Assembly: GCA_903902915.1 (NCBI GenBank)
Contig: CAIUWR010000053.1
Coordinates: forward strand, 20,004-84,003
DNA from: an uncultured Hyphomicrobiales bacterium
GTDB taxonomy: Bacteria; Pseudomonadota; Alphaproteobacteria; Rhizobiales; Beijerinckiaceae
Reading direction: 5' to 3'
Length of the DNA: 64,000 nucleotides
Part shown: in pieces, positions 44,300 through 53,351 of the stretch
Layout of the letters: each line of letters begins with the position of its first letter
Position numbering within the stretch: the stretch's first letter is position 1
The notes under the pieces: generated by a model
The model's database searches: none
Told to the model about the DNA's origin: nothing
Seen by the model: the letters and a program-made list of their open reading frames with translations, nothing else
Translations under genes and position numbers: made by a program

Positions 44300-45973
44300 A
44301 TGACCTTTTCCGCCTCCGCTGGGTCCGAGCCCGGTAACAAAACAATGCGGCCGGGCGAGATGTCGCTGCTGGCGCTCTCAATTCTGTGCATTTTCGGCGC
44401 GCTCTTCATCGCGGGCCGGGCATATACGCCGGAATACGCCTTCCATGCCTATCTCTTCGCCGCCGCGAGCTTGTTTTCAAGCGTGGCTGTGATCGTCAGA
44501 TATGTCAGGCGCCCCGCCGAGGTCCCGCCGCAAATGATCGGCGGAAAGCCGAATTATAATTATGGACCGATCAAATTCGGGTCCATCGCCGCCATCTTCT
44601 GGGGCATCGCGGGCTTCGCCGTTGGCTGCATGATCGCCTTCGAGCTCGCCTTCCCCGCGCTCAACCTTGATTTGCCATGGACCTCGTTTGGCCGCTTGCG
44701 GCCCTTGCATACCTCGGCCGTCATCTTCGCGTTTGGCGGCAATGTGCTGATTTCCACATCGTTCTATGTGGTCCAACGCACGTGCCGCGCGCGCTTGGCC
44801 GGAGCGCTGTCGCCGTGGTTCGTCATTCTTGGCTATAATCTTTTCATCCTGCTGGCGGGAACTGGCTACCTTCTGGGCATCACGCAGGGAAAAGAATACG
44901 CGGAGCCGGAATGGTACGCGGATCTCTGGCTCACGATTGTGTGGGTCGTTTATCTGCTGGTGTTTCTGGGCACCATCTTCAAGCGCAAGGAGCCACATAT
45001 CTATGTGGCCAACTGGTTCTATCTCGCCTTCATCTTGACCATCGCAGTCCTGCACCTTTGCAACAACGCGGCGATCCCGATCTCGATCTTCTCATCGAAG
45101 TCCTACATCGTGTGGAGCGGCGTGCAGGATGCGATGATCCAGTGGTGGTATGGCCACAATGCTGTGGGGTTCTTTCTGACCGCAGGCTTCCTCGCCATCA
45201 TGTATTATTTCGTACCCAAGCGCGCCGACCGCCCGGTCTATTCCTATCGCCTGTCGATCATCCATTTCTGGGCTCTGATCTTCATGTATATCTGGGCGGG
45301 GCCTCATCATCTGCACTACACCGCGCTGCCTGACTGGGCGCAAACCATCGGCATGGTGTTCTCGATCATGCTTTGGATGCCCTCCTGGGGCGGCATGATC
45401 AACGGGCTGATGACCCTTTCCGGCGCCTGGGACAAGCTGCGCACGGATCCCGTTCTGCGCATGATGGTCGTGTCGCTCGCCTTCTACGGCATGTCGACCT
45501 TTGAAGGACCGCTGATGTCCATCAAGGTCGTCAATTCTCTGTCCCATTATACGGACTGGACCATAGGGCACGTCCACTCGGGCGCGCTTGGGTGGGTCGG
45601 TTATATCTCCTTTGGCGCGCTCTACTGCATGGTTCCGTGGATCTGGAACCGCTCGAAACTCTACTCGCTGCGTCTTGTGGAATGGCACTTCTGGCTCTCC
45701 ACGATCGGCATCGTGCTCTACATCAGCTCCATGTGGGTCGCGGGCATTTTGCAGGGCCTCATGTGGCGCGCCTACACGAGCCTCGGGTTCCTTGAATATT
45801 CCTTCATCGAAACCGTGGACGCCATGCATCCCTATTACATCATCCGCGCTCTTGGCGGCGTGCTCTATCTCGTCGGCGCCCTGATCATGGCGTGGAACAT
45901 CTACAAGACCATCGCCTCGCCGGAAGCCGAGACGGAGCTTGTCGGGCAACCCGCGCTTGCAGCGGCGGAGTGA
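44300..45973 (+). CDS. ccoN: cbb3-type cytochrome c oxidase subunit I
   Basis: A 557-residue, 12-TM haem-copper oxidase catalytic subunit. Metal ligands are readable: His137 (RPLHTSA) for the low-spin haem, His286 (WYGHNAV) and His336/His337 (GPHHLHY) for CuB, and His424/His426 (IGHVHSG) for the haems. It reduces O2 to water at high affinity and pumps protons across the inner membrane. First gene of the cco cluster behind an FNR box. A second Met at codon 16 could also be the start because the ribosome site of the first is weak. Confidence 0.97.
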   Translation: MTFSASAGSEPGNKTMRPGEMSLLALSILCIFGALFIAGRAYTPEYAFHAYLFAAASLFSSVAVIVRYVRRPAEVPPQMIGGKPNYNYGPIKFGSIAAIFWGIAGFAVGCMIAFELAFPALNLDLPWTSFGRLRPLHTSAVIFAFGGNVLISTSFYVVQRTCRARLAGALSPWFVILGYNLFILLAGTGYLLGITQGKEYAEPEWYADLWLTIVWVVYLLVFLGTIFKRKEPHIYVANWFYLAFILTIAVLHLCNNAAIPISIFSSKSYIVWSGVQDAMIQWWYGHNAVGFFLTAGFLAIMYYFVPKRADRPVYSYRLSIIHFWALIFMYIWAGPHHLHYTALPDWAQTIGMVFSIMLWMPSWGGMINGLMTLSGAWDKLRTDPVLRMMVVSLAFYGMSTFEGPLMSIKVVNSLSHYTDWTIGHVHSGALGWVGYISFGALYCMVPWIWNRSKLYSLRLVEWHFWLSTIGIVLYISSMWVAGILQGLMWRAYTSLGFLEYSFIETVDAMHPYYIIRALGGVLYLVGALIMAWNIYKTIASPEAETELVGQPALAAAE

Positions 45974-45982
45974 GGAAAAAAA

Positions 45983-46717
45983 ATGTCACTCTGGGACCGA
46001 CACGCAATCTTCGAAAAGAACTCCATCGTGCTTTTGTTTGGCGTTCTGCTCGTCATATCCATCGGCGGCCTCGTCGAGGTCTTGCCGCTCTTCTACATGA
46101 AGAACACGATCGAAGAGGTCGACAGCATCCGTCCTTACACGCCGCTGGAGTTGGCGGGGCGCGATATCTATGTGCGTGAAGGCTGCTATCTGTGCCACTC
46201 GCAAATGATCCGCGCCCTTCGCGATGAAGTGGAGCGCTATGGCCATTATTCGCTCGCTGCGGAGAGCATGTATGACCACCCGTTCCAGTGGGGCTCAAAG
46301 CGCAACGGGCCTGACCTTGCGCGCGTTGGCGCCAAATATTCCGATGAATGGCATCGCGGACATCTGCATAACCCGCGTTCGGTCGTGCCCGCCTCCATCA
46401 TGCCTGGCTATCCATGGCTTGGAAACACCGATCTCGACGTCAAACATCTGGGCGACAACTTGCGGACGCAGCAGATCGAGGGCGTTCCCTATACCTCGGA
46501 TCAGATCGAAAACGCAGCGATCGACGCGCGCGCGCAGGCGTCCGAGGATGATCCCGCTTTGAAGGCTTTTGCGAAGCGTTACCCCAAAGCCGTGGCGCGC
46601 AATTATGGCGGGCAGCCTGGTCGGGTGACGGAAGCCGATGCGCTGATCGCTTATCTGCAAATGCTCGGCACAAGCGTCGATTTCAAGATTTACGACGAAA
46701 AAGCCAACATCCGCTGA
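45983..46717 (+). CDS. ccoO: cbb3-type cytochrome c oxidase subunit II (mono-haem cytochrome c)
   Basis: A 244-residue membrane-anchored cytochrome c. One N-terminal TM helix ([20 protein letters not shown]) is followed by the single haem site Cys68-Cys71-His72 (GCYLCHSQM) and the family segments [18 protein letters not shown] and SIMPGYPWL with the axial methionine. It passes electrons from CcoP to CcoN. GGAAAAAAA precedes the start, 9 bp after ccoN. Confidence 0.97.
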   Translation: MSLWDRHAIFEKNSIVLLFGVLLVISIGGLVEVLPLFYMKNTIEEVDSIRPYTPLELAGRDIYVREGCYLCHSQMIRALRDEVERYGHYSLAAESMYDHPFQWGSKRNGPDLARVGAKYSDEWHRGHLHNPRSVVPASIMPGYPWLGNTDLDVKHLGDNLRTQQIEGVPYTSDQIENAAIDARAQASEDDPALKAFAKRYPKAVARNYGGQPGRVTEADALIAYLQMLGTSVDFKIYDEKANIR

Positions 46718-46727
46718 GGAGGACAAG

Positions 46728-46877
46728 ATGGACATCGACGCCTTTCTCAAAGAAGCGCATCTGTGGAGCCTGCTGGTCGTGGGAATAACCTTTATTCTCA
46801 TTCTCACCTATGCGCTCTGGCCCTCCCTGCAATCGCGATTTGATGAAGCCGCGAAGTTTCCCCTTCGTGAGGACTGA
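46728..46877 (+). CDS. ccoQ: cbb3-type cytochrome c oxidase subunit CcoQ
   Basis: A 49-residue single-TM protein found by reading the gap between ccoO and ccoP. It starts MDIDAFLKEAHLWSL, has one TM helix (LLVVGITFILILTYALW) and ends with a polar cytoplasmic tail (RFDEAAKFPLRED). GAGGAGG lies just upstream. CcoQ stabilises the CcoP-CcoNO interaction. Position, size and topology all fit. Confidence 0.9.
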   Translation: MDIDAFLKEAHLWSLLVVGITFILILTYALWPSLQSRFDEAAKFPLRED

Positions 46878-46880
46878 GCC

Positions 46881-47762
46881 ATGACCGAATCCGGCGCCCA
46901 CAAGCATGTCGACGCGCACAGCGGCATGGGGACGACAGGCCACGAATGGGATGGCATCCGCGAGTTGAACACCCCCCTTCCGCGGTGGTGGCTCAATATT
47001 CTTTACGCGACCATTGTGTGGGCGGTCTTCTATTGCATCGCCTATCCCGCGATTCCCTTGATCCAGTCCTTCACGCCGGGGGTTCTGGGCTGGAGTTCGA
47101 GACAGAGCGTCAATGACGAGCTGGCGAGCCTGCGCGCGCAGCGCGAGCCGATCGTGGCGGCGCTCTCCCAGGCGTCGCTGGACGAGATCGCGCATAATCC
47201 CCAATTGCGCACCTTCGCGATGGCGCAGGGCAAGGCCGCTTTTGCGAATAATTGCGCGCCCTGTCATGGCGCAGGGGGCGGCGGCTCGAAAGGCTACGCC
47301 AATCTGAACGACGACGATTGGCTGTGGGGCGGCACGCTTGAGCAGATTTCCGCCACCATAACCCATGGCGTGCGTGCGGATGACGACCTCTCCCACGCCG
47401 GCATGATGCCAGCCTTCGGGCGGGAGGGCATGCTTGACGAGCAGCAAATTTCCAATGTCGCCGATTATGTCCGGTCGTTGTCGCATTTGCCTTTGCCAGC
47501 GCAAGCGAATCTGGCGGCGGGTGCGGCTATTTTCAGTGAAAATTGCGCCGCCTGCCATGGCGCGGACGGCCATGGCGACATGGAGTTGGGCGCTCCCAAT
47601 CTCGCGGACGCCATCTGGCTTTATGGCTCCGACAAGGCGACCATTGTGGAAGGCCTCGTCAACGGGCGTGGCGGCGTGATGCCGGCCTGGGGCGGACGCC
47701 TCGACGCCACGACCATCAAGGCGCTCACCATTTATGTTCATGCTCTTGGCGGCGGCCAGTAG
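46881..47762 (+). CDS. ccoP: cbb3-type cytochrome c oxidase subunit III (di-haem cytochrome c)
   Basis: A 293-residue membrane-anchored di-haem cytochrome c. The N-terminus contains HEWDGIRELNTPLPRWW, then one TM helix (LYATIVWAVFYCIAYP). Haem sites are Cys125-Cys128-His129 (NCAPCHG) and Cys222-Cys225-His226 (NCAACHG), with axial methionines in MMPAFG and VMPAWGG. It is the electron entry subunit. Starts 3 bp after ccoQ. Confidence 0.97.
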   Translation: MTESGAHKHVDAHSGMGTTGHEWDGIRELNTPLPRWWLNILYATIVWAVFYCIAYPAIPLIQSFTPGVLGWSSRQSVNDELASLRAQREPIVAALSQASLDEIAHNPQLRTFAMAQGKAAFANNCAPCHGAGGGGSKGYANLNDDDWLWGGTLEQISATITHGVRADDDLSHAGMMPAFGREGMLDEQQISNVADYVRSLSHLPLPAQANLAAGAAIFSENCAACHGADGHGDMELGAPNLADAIWLYGSDKATIVEGLVNGRGGVMPAWGGRLDATTIKALTIYVHALGGGQ

Positions 47763-47785
47763 GGGAACGTGATGGGGCCGATCTC

Positions 47786-49261
47786 ATGAGCGTCAGACAG
47801 CAACAACTGGATGATGCGGCGTTAGCGGAGAGCGGGGTTGAAATCCCGCTCTATGCCTCCTCTAAAGCGATCTATCCGCAGAGCGTCGAAGGGCGCTATC
47901 GCAAAATAAAATGGGCCATTCTTTTCGTCGCCCTTGGCGTTTACTATTTCTTGCCATTCGTGCGCTGGGACCGCGGCGTTGACGCTCCATCGCAGGCCGT
48001 GCTCGTCGACATAGCGAACCATCGATTTTATTTTTTCTTCATCGAAATCTGGCCGCAGGAATTCTACTACGTCACCGGGCTCTTGATCCTGGCGGCCTTC
48101 AGCCTCTTTCTGATGAATTCGTTGGCCGGGCGAATCTGGTGCGGCTATCTTTGTCCTCAAACGGTCTGGACCGACCTGTTTTTGACAGTCGAGCGCTGGG
48201 TCGAAGGCGATCGCCGCGAGCGAATGATGAAGGCCAATCAGCCTTTCAACCTCGAGCGTTTCACGGAGCTGCTGCTTAAACATTCGACTTGGTTGCTGAT
48301 CGCCTGGTGGACGGGCGGCGCCTGGGTGCTTTACTTCGCCGACGCGCCGACGCTGGTTTATAAACTGGCGACGTTTCAGGGCGAACCCGTCGCCTATGTC
48401 TGGATCGCCATCCTCACCTTCACAACCTACTTTCTTGCGGGATTCATGCGCGAGCAGGTCTGCACCTATATGTGCCCCTGGCCCCGCATTCAGGCTGCGC
48501 TCATCGACGAATGGGCGCTGAACGTCACCTATCGCTATGATCGCGGCGAGCCGCGTGGCTCCTTGAAAAAGAACGCCGCGCTCAAATCGACCGGCGTCAA
48601 AACCGGAGATTGCGTCGATTGCCAACAATGCGTGAATGTCTGCCCGACGGGGGTGGATATTCGCGACGGCCTGCAAATTGACTGCATTCAATGCGGTCTG
48701 TGCATCGACGCTTGCGACAACATCATGACGCGGGTCGGGAGACCAACGGGGCTGATCGCCTACGATACGCAAATCAACGTCGAGCGGCGACAAAACGGCC
48801 TGCAAGAACATCCGGTCAAGCTGATCCGGCCCAGAACAGTTCTTTACGCCACGCTGATCGTGTTTGTCGGCTCTCTCATGCTCATCGCCCTCGCCACGCG
48901 CAAAATGATCGAATTGTCCGCGCTGCATGATCGCAACCCGCAATATGTGACGCTTTCGGATGGCTCGATCCGCAATGGCTATACCTTGCGCCTGATCAAC
49001 AGGCAGGCGCAGGAGCGCGTGTTTCTGGTCGGCGTGGAAGGTCTGGCGGGCGCCAGAATCGAAAGCTCGGGGCTTCCTGCTGATTCATCCGGACGGTTGA
49101 TGGTGAGCGTCGGTCATGATCAAACGCTGGAACTGCGGGTTTTGATCACGCTTCCCGTCAGTCGCGTCGAGGACGTCGAAAGCCAAGATCTCGCCTTCCG
49201 CGCGGTGGAGCCCATCAGCGGCGCCGTCACGACGGTCGCCGATCACTTTTTCCTGCCGTAA
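47786..49261 (+). CDS. ccoG: Cytochrome c oxidase accessory protein CcoG (FixG)
   Basis: A 491-residue polyferredoxin-like membrane protein needed for copper delivery to cbb3 oxidase; CcoG is reported to reduce Cu(II) to Cu(I). It has about five TM helices, CGYLCPQTVW and CTYMCPWPR membrane cysteine motifs, two 4Fe-4S motifs (CVDCQQCVNVCP and CIQCGLCIDACD) and a C-terminal immunoglobulin-like periplasmic domain. The start at 47786 is chosen over earlier in-frame codons inside ccoP. Confidence 0.95.
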   Translation: MSVRQQQLDDAALAESGVEIPLYASSKAIYPQSVEGRYRKIKWAILFVALGVYYFLPFVRWDRGVDAPSQAVLVDIANHRFYFFFIEIWPQEFYYVTGLLILAAFSLFLMNSLAGRIWCGYLCPQTVWTDLFLTVERWVEGDRRERMMKANQPFNLERFTELLLKHSTWLLIAWWTGGAWVLYFADAPTLVYKLATFQGEPVAYVWIAILTFTTYFLAGFMREQVCTYMCPWPRIQAALIDEWALNVTYRYDRGEPRGSLKKNAALKSTGVKTGDCVDCQQCVNVCPTGVDIRDGLQIDCIQCGLCIDACDNIMTRVGRPTGLIAYDTQINVERRQNGLQEHPVKLIRPRTVLYATLIVFVGSLMLIALATRKMIELSALHDRNPQYVTLSDGSIRNGYTLRLINRQAQERVFLVGVEGLAGARIESSGLPADSSGRLMVSVGHDQTLELRVLITLPVSRVEDVESQDLAFRAVEPISGAVTTVADHFFLP

Positions 49262-49273
49262 AGGATCCAGCCT

Positions 49274-49795
49274 GTGCCAGCGACCTTGAATGACGCGAAG
49301 TCCGACGTCCGCGAACTGACAGGCCGCCAGGTCTTGTGGATGCTGCTTGGCTTTTTTGGCGTGGTCTTCGCCGCCAACGCCATCATGGCGCGAGCTGCGA
49401 TTCAGACGTTTCGGGGCCTCGCCAACGACCATGCCTATACTGAAGGTCTTGACTATAATCACCAGATTCAGGCGGCGCACGATCAGGACGCGCTTGGATG
49501 GGCGGTGAGTGGAGCTTTGACGCGGATCGCGCCCGGGCGCACGCGGATCACAGTCACCCAGATGAACGCGCAGCGCGAGGCGAGCGAGAACGTCACCGTC
49601 GATCTGGCGTTCGAACATCCGGCGGATCGCGAGCGTGACAAGGAGCTCACATTGGTGAAGACCGCGCCGGGCCACTATTCGGGCGAAGTCGAGATCGAGC
49701 CCGGCCAATGGGGCCTGACGCTTCGGGTGTCGCAGAACGGCAAGCCTGTTTTTCAATCTCTGAACAGGGTCGACATCAGCGACCGGAACCCATGA
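49274..49795 (+). CDS. ccoH: cbb3 oxidase assembly protein CcoH (FixH)
   Basis: A 173-residue FixH with one N-terminal TM helix (VLWMLLGFFGVVFAANAIMA) and a periplasmic beta domain with the conserved GLDYNHQIQAAHDQDALGW segment. It begins at GTG with AAGGAT upstream. CcoH contacts CcoN during assembly. Its TGA is directly followed by the ccoI start. Confidence 0.93.
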   Translation: MPATLNDAKSDVRELTGRQVLWMLLGFFGVVFAANAIMARAAIQTFRGLANDHAYTEGLDYNHQIQAAHDQDALGWAVSGALTRIAPGRTRITVTQMNAQREASENVTVDLAFEHPADRERDKELTLVKTAPGHYSGEVEIEPGQWGLTLRVSQNGKPVFQSLNRVDISDRNP

Positions 49796-52039
49796 ATGAT
49801 GGCGGAAGACCGCGACTTCTCTCATTTTGTGCGTGGTCCGGTCGACGGCTTGCTCACGCTTGATCTGATATTCGAGAATGTAGATTGCGCGGCGTGTTTT
49901 AATGACATCGAAGAAAAGGCTCTGGCGCTGCGAGGCGTCGAGCTGGCGCGGGTCAACGTGACCTGGGGCCGCATGACGGTCGCCTGGCGTGAGGGCGAGG
50001 CGAGCGCCGCCACCGTGCTGGACCATCTGGCGCGCTGCGGCTATCGCGCGCATCCGTTGCAAGCGCAAAACGCGGAACTGATCGAGCGGGACCGCACCAG
50101 CCAATTGTTGAGATGTCTGGCGGTCGCAAGTTTCGCGGCCATGAACGTCATGCTGCTGTCGGTCTCGGTCTGGTCTGGAAATGTCACGGACATCACGCCC
50201 GAAACGCGCGATTTCTTTCATTGGCTTTCGGCCTTGATCGCACTTCCGGCCGCCGCCTATGCCGGACAGCCCTTTTTCCATTCAGCCTTCATGGGCCTGC
50301 GCGCGCGACGGGTGAATATGGATGTGCCCATTTCGCTCGGCATCTTGCTTGCGCTGGGCATGTCCGTCGTCGAGACGGCCTTGCATGGCGAACAGGCCTA
50401 TTTTGACTCCGCATTGATGCTGCTGGCGTTCTTGCTGCTGGGGCGCGTGCTGGAGCAGATCATGCGACAGAAGACGCGGGTCGCCGCAGGAAACATAGCG
50501 GCCCTCAAGGGACGCACGGCCCATCGCATTCAGCCTGATGGATCGCTGATCGTGGTGCCCGTTGACGTTCTGGCGCCTGGCGACGAAGTTCTGGTGCGCG
50601 CCGGAGAGCGCGCGCCCGCCGACGCCGTGGTCATCTCGGGCGCCTCGACATTGGATGAAAGCGTGATCACGGGGGAGACGAACCCTCGCAGCGTATCCGC
50701 AGGATCCTCCGTTCATGCGGGCTCGCTGAATTTTGCAGGTCAGTTGCGCTTGCGTGTGCTCAAACCTGGCGCCGCAAGTTTGATAGATGATGTGGCCGCG
50801 CTGATTGAAAGGGCGGGAGAGGCGCGTTCGCACTATCGCCGCCTTGCGGACCAGGCCTCGCAGATCTATGCGCCAATGGTGCATACGGCGGCGGCCGCCA
50901 CGGCCATCGGCTGGATCATCGCCGGGGCGAGCGTGCATGATGCGCTCATGACAGCCATATCGGTGCTCATCATCACCTGTCCCTGCGCGCTGGCGCTTGC
51001 GGCGCCGACGGTTCAGGTCGTCGCCGCCGGGCGCCTTTTCCGCGCGGGCGTCTTCCTCAACACGCCGGAAGCTTTGGAGCGGCTGGCGGGGATCAATACG
51101 ATCGTATTCGACAAGACAGGCACGCTAACCTTGCCGCGCCCGCAATTGCTGAACCGGTCGCAAACGCCGGAGGCGCTTTTGCAGGCCGCCGCGAATCTCT
51201 GCCTCTCAAGCCGCCATCCGCTGGCTGTGGCGCTGGCCGCCTGCACCCGGGGCGAAGTGCTGACGCAAGCGCGTGAGATCAGCGGCGCTGGCGTGGAGGC
51301 TTTTGTCGGAGCGGAACGCTGGCGCCTTGGAAGCGCGGCGTTTTGCGACATTCCAGAGGGCGGCCATCGGGAGGCCGCTTCCGCGTCTATCCTCTATGTT
51401 CGGTGCGGCGAGGCCTTCGCCCCGCTTGTCATGGACCAGATGCTTCGCCACGATGCGGTGGCGACCCTGGCGCGGCTGCGCAGCGAGGGTTTCGCCGTCT
51501 CCATACTTTCAGGCGACCACGAATCCGCCGTGCGTCCCGTGGCGGCGCAATTGAGCGTGGACGATTGGCGGGCAGGGTTGAAACCTGCCGACAAGATCGC
51601 GGCCCTGGAGGCGATGAAGGCGGCGGGAAAACGTGTTCTGATGGTGGGCGATGGGCTGAACGACGCGCCCGCGCTGGCGGCGGCGGATGCGTCCCTGTCG
51701 CCGATGTCGGCGGTGGATCTGGCGCAGGCGCAGGCTGACGCGGTGTTCCTGGGCGAGCGTCTGGCGCCAGTGGCGGAGGCCCTATCCGCCGCGCGCCACG
51801 CCAGATGGTTGATGCGGGAAAACCTCGGCCTCGCCGTGGTCTACAACGCCATCGCGGCGCCCCTCGCCATAGCGGGCTATGTGACGCCGCTGATCGCAGC
51901 CCTTGCGATGTCGGGATCGTCCATTCTGGTGACGCTGAACGCTCTGCGGGCGCGTGCGCCTTCGGCGGGGGGCGCGACCAGCGCGGACGCGCCTGCGTCG
52001 TCGCTATCGCCCTCCGCACGCCCGGGAGCCTCGCCATGA
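49796..52039 (+). CDS. ccoI: Copper-exporting P1B-type ATPase CcoI (FixI)
   Basis: A 747-residue P1B ATPase that sends copper to the periplasm for cbb3 assembly. An N-terminal HMA-like domain carries Cys31-Cys34 (DCAACF). Further motifs are TGE at 292-294, the membrane copper motif CPC at 395-397, the phosphorylation site Asp439 in DKTGTLT, and GDGLNDAPAL in the hinge. Two adjacent ATGs (49796 and 49799) could start it. Its stop overlaps the ccoS start (ATGA). Confidence 0.96.
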   Translation: MMAEDRDFSHFVRGPVDGLLTLDLIFENVDCAACFNDIEEKALALRGVELARVNVTWGRMTVAWREGEASAATVLDHLARCGYRAHPLQAQNAELIERDRTSQLLRCLAVASFAAMNVMLLSVSVWSGNVTDITPETRDFFHWLSALIALPAAAYAGQPFFHSAFMGLRARRVNMDVPISLGILLALGMSVVETALHGEQAYFDSALMLLAFLLLGRVLEQIMRQKTRVAAGNIAALKGRTAHRIQPDGSLIVVPVDVLAPGDEVLVRAGERAPADAVVISGASTLDESVITGETNPRSVSAGSSVHAGSLNFAGQLRLRVLKPGAASLIDDVAALIERAGEARSHYRRLADQASQIYAPMVHTAAAATAIGWIIAGASVHDALMTAISVLIITCPCALALAAPTVQVVAAGRLFRAGVFLNTPEALERLAGINTIVFDKTGTLTLPRPQLLNRSQTPEALLQAAANLCLSSRHPLAVALAACTRGEVLTQAREISGAGVEAFVGAERWRLGSAAFCDIPEGGHREAASASILYVRCGEAFAPLVMDQMLRHDAVATLARLRSEGFAVSILSGDHESAVRPVAAQLSVDDWRAGLKPADKIAALEAMKAAGKRVLMVGDGLNDAPALAAADASLSPMSAVDLAQAQADAVFLGERLAPVAEALSAARHARWLMRENLGLAVVYNAIAAPLAIAGYVTPLIAALAMSGSSILVTLNALRARAPSAGGATSADAPASSLSPSARPGASP

Positions 52040-52185
52040 ATGTGCTGGTCTTCCTGGTTCCGCTTGCGCTGTTTCTTGGATTGATAGGCCTGTTCGCCTT
52101 CGTCTGGGCGCTGCGCAATGGCCAGTATGAGGATGTGAAGGGCGCTTCCCATCGCATCCTGTCCGACGATGATCTGCTCAAATGA
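52036..52185 (+). CDS. ccoS: cbb3-type cytochrome oxidase assembly protein CcoS
   Basis: A 49-residue single-TM protein (MNVLVFLVPLALFLGLIGL) followed by the CcoS hallmark WALRNGQYEDVKG and a short acidic tail. It overlaps ccoI upstream and the MFS gene downstream by 4 bp each, so the three are translationally coupled. CcoS is needed for haem and copper insertion into CcoN. Confidence 0.93.
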   Translation: MNVLVFLVPLALFLGLIGLFAFVWALRNGQYEDVKGASHRILSDDDLLK

Positions 52186-53342
52186 CCTTTTCCGGGCGCG
52201 AGCGGGACTCTGGGGACGCGAGCCGCGCGGGGCGGCTGGCGTGCTTCTGCCCTCCGGGCGTCGCCACGCCGGGGGAGCGACGGTTGACGGGCGCTGGAGG
52301 GCTGCTGCAACTGGCGGCGGGCTTCGCGCTCGCAGTTCTGTCGCAGACCCTGGCCGCCAGTCTCCTGCCTCTTGCGGGCCTGTGGCTGGCGCCCCGGCCC
52401 TCGCTGATGGCCGCGCCCTATATGGCGATGCTGATCGGTGCGGCGGCGGCCACTTTTCCCGCGTCCTTTCTGCTCGACGCATTCGGGCGCAGGGCCTCCT
52501 TCGCTCTGGGCGCGTCGCATGGGTTGGCAGGCGGCTTGATGATGGCCTGGGCTCTCTCCGCCTCAGCTTTCTGGCCGTTTTGTCTCGGCGCCTTCTGGCT
52601 GGGCGTCGCGCAGGGATTCACGCTCTTTTATCGCCATGAGGCGGCGATTGGTCAGACGCTCAAGGACAAGAGTGTCGCGATCAGCCTCGTCTTCGGGGCT
52701 GGCGCCTGCGCTGGGCTGATTGGCCCGGCCTTGCTTCTGGCGCTGGATCGCCTGGCGCCCGCAGGTCGCGATATCGGCGTGGCGCTGGCGGCCGCTGCGG
52801 CGCAAGTCCTGGTATTGACCGTGGCGATCCTCGCAGCCCCCGCCATGGTCGTGATGTCGGCGGTAAAATCAGTGCGGCCAGCGTGGCGGGATTTCATTCT
52901 CGCGACGGCGGTCGCATCGGCGGCATGGTTCGGCATGACCGCGCAAATGTTGGCGACGCCGGGGGCGATGGTGGGCTGCGGAGTCGCGCTTTCAGCGGTG
53001 TTCGGCGTCATGGCTTTTCATGTGATGGCCATGTATGCGCCAGCGTTCCTCGTGGGATCCCTTGCGACGAGATTCGGCGTCGCAACCGTCGCGGTCGGCG
53101 GGCTCGTGCTGGTGATCGGCGCGAAGCTGCTCACGCCGGGCGCCTATGCGGCGCCGGATTTCGCCCTGCGTCTCGGGTTGCTGGCGGTGGGCTGGTCGCT
53201 GGCGACAAGCGCCGCCACCTTGTGGCTGCATCGCAAGGGAAGTCCCGCCAGATTGTGGCTGGCGGGCCATGACGCGATTTTGTTTGCGGCCGCGCTTGCA
53301 GGCGCGGCCGTCTCCGCATGGCCCATGGTGGGCTTTGGCTGA
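52182..53342 (+). CDS. ccoA: CcoA-type MFS copper importer
   Basis: A 386-residue MFS protein with about 12 TM helices. It carries M252-xxx-M256 (GMTAQML) and H280-xxx-M284 (FHVMAMY). The two motifs are 28 residues apart, exactly the spacing of M233xxxM237 and H261xxxM265, the copper-transport motifs of Rhodobacter capsulatus CcoA. Two cysteines (CFC, 21-23) near the N-terminus could also bind copper. The ATGA overlap with ccoS places it in the oxidase assembly operon. Family call rests on motifs, topology and context; the start could be later because the first 35 residues are polar. Confidence 0.82.
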   Translation: MTFSGRERDSGDASRAGRLACFCPPGVATPGERRLTGAGGLLQLAAGFALAVLSQTLAASLLPLAGLWLAPRPSLMAAPYMAMLIGAAAATFPASFLLDAFGRRASFALGASHGLAGGLMMAWALSASAFWPFCLGAFWLGVAQGFTLFYRHEAAIGQTLKDKSVAISLVFGAGACAGLIGPALLLALDRLAPAGRDIGVALAAAAAQVLVLTVAILAAPAMVVMSAVKSVRPAWRDFILATAVASAAWFGMTAQMLATPGAMVGCGVALSAVFGVMAFHVMAMYAPAFLVGSLATRFGVATVAVGGLVLVIGAKLLTPGAYAAPDFALRLGLLAVGWSLATSAATLWLHRKGSPARLWLAGHDAILFAAALAGAAVSAWPMVGFG

Positions 53343-53351
53343 AGGCCGCCG

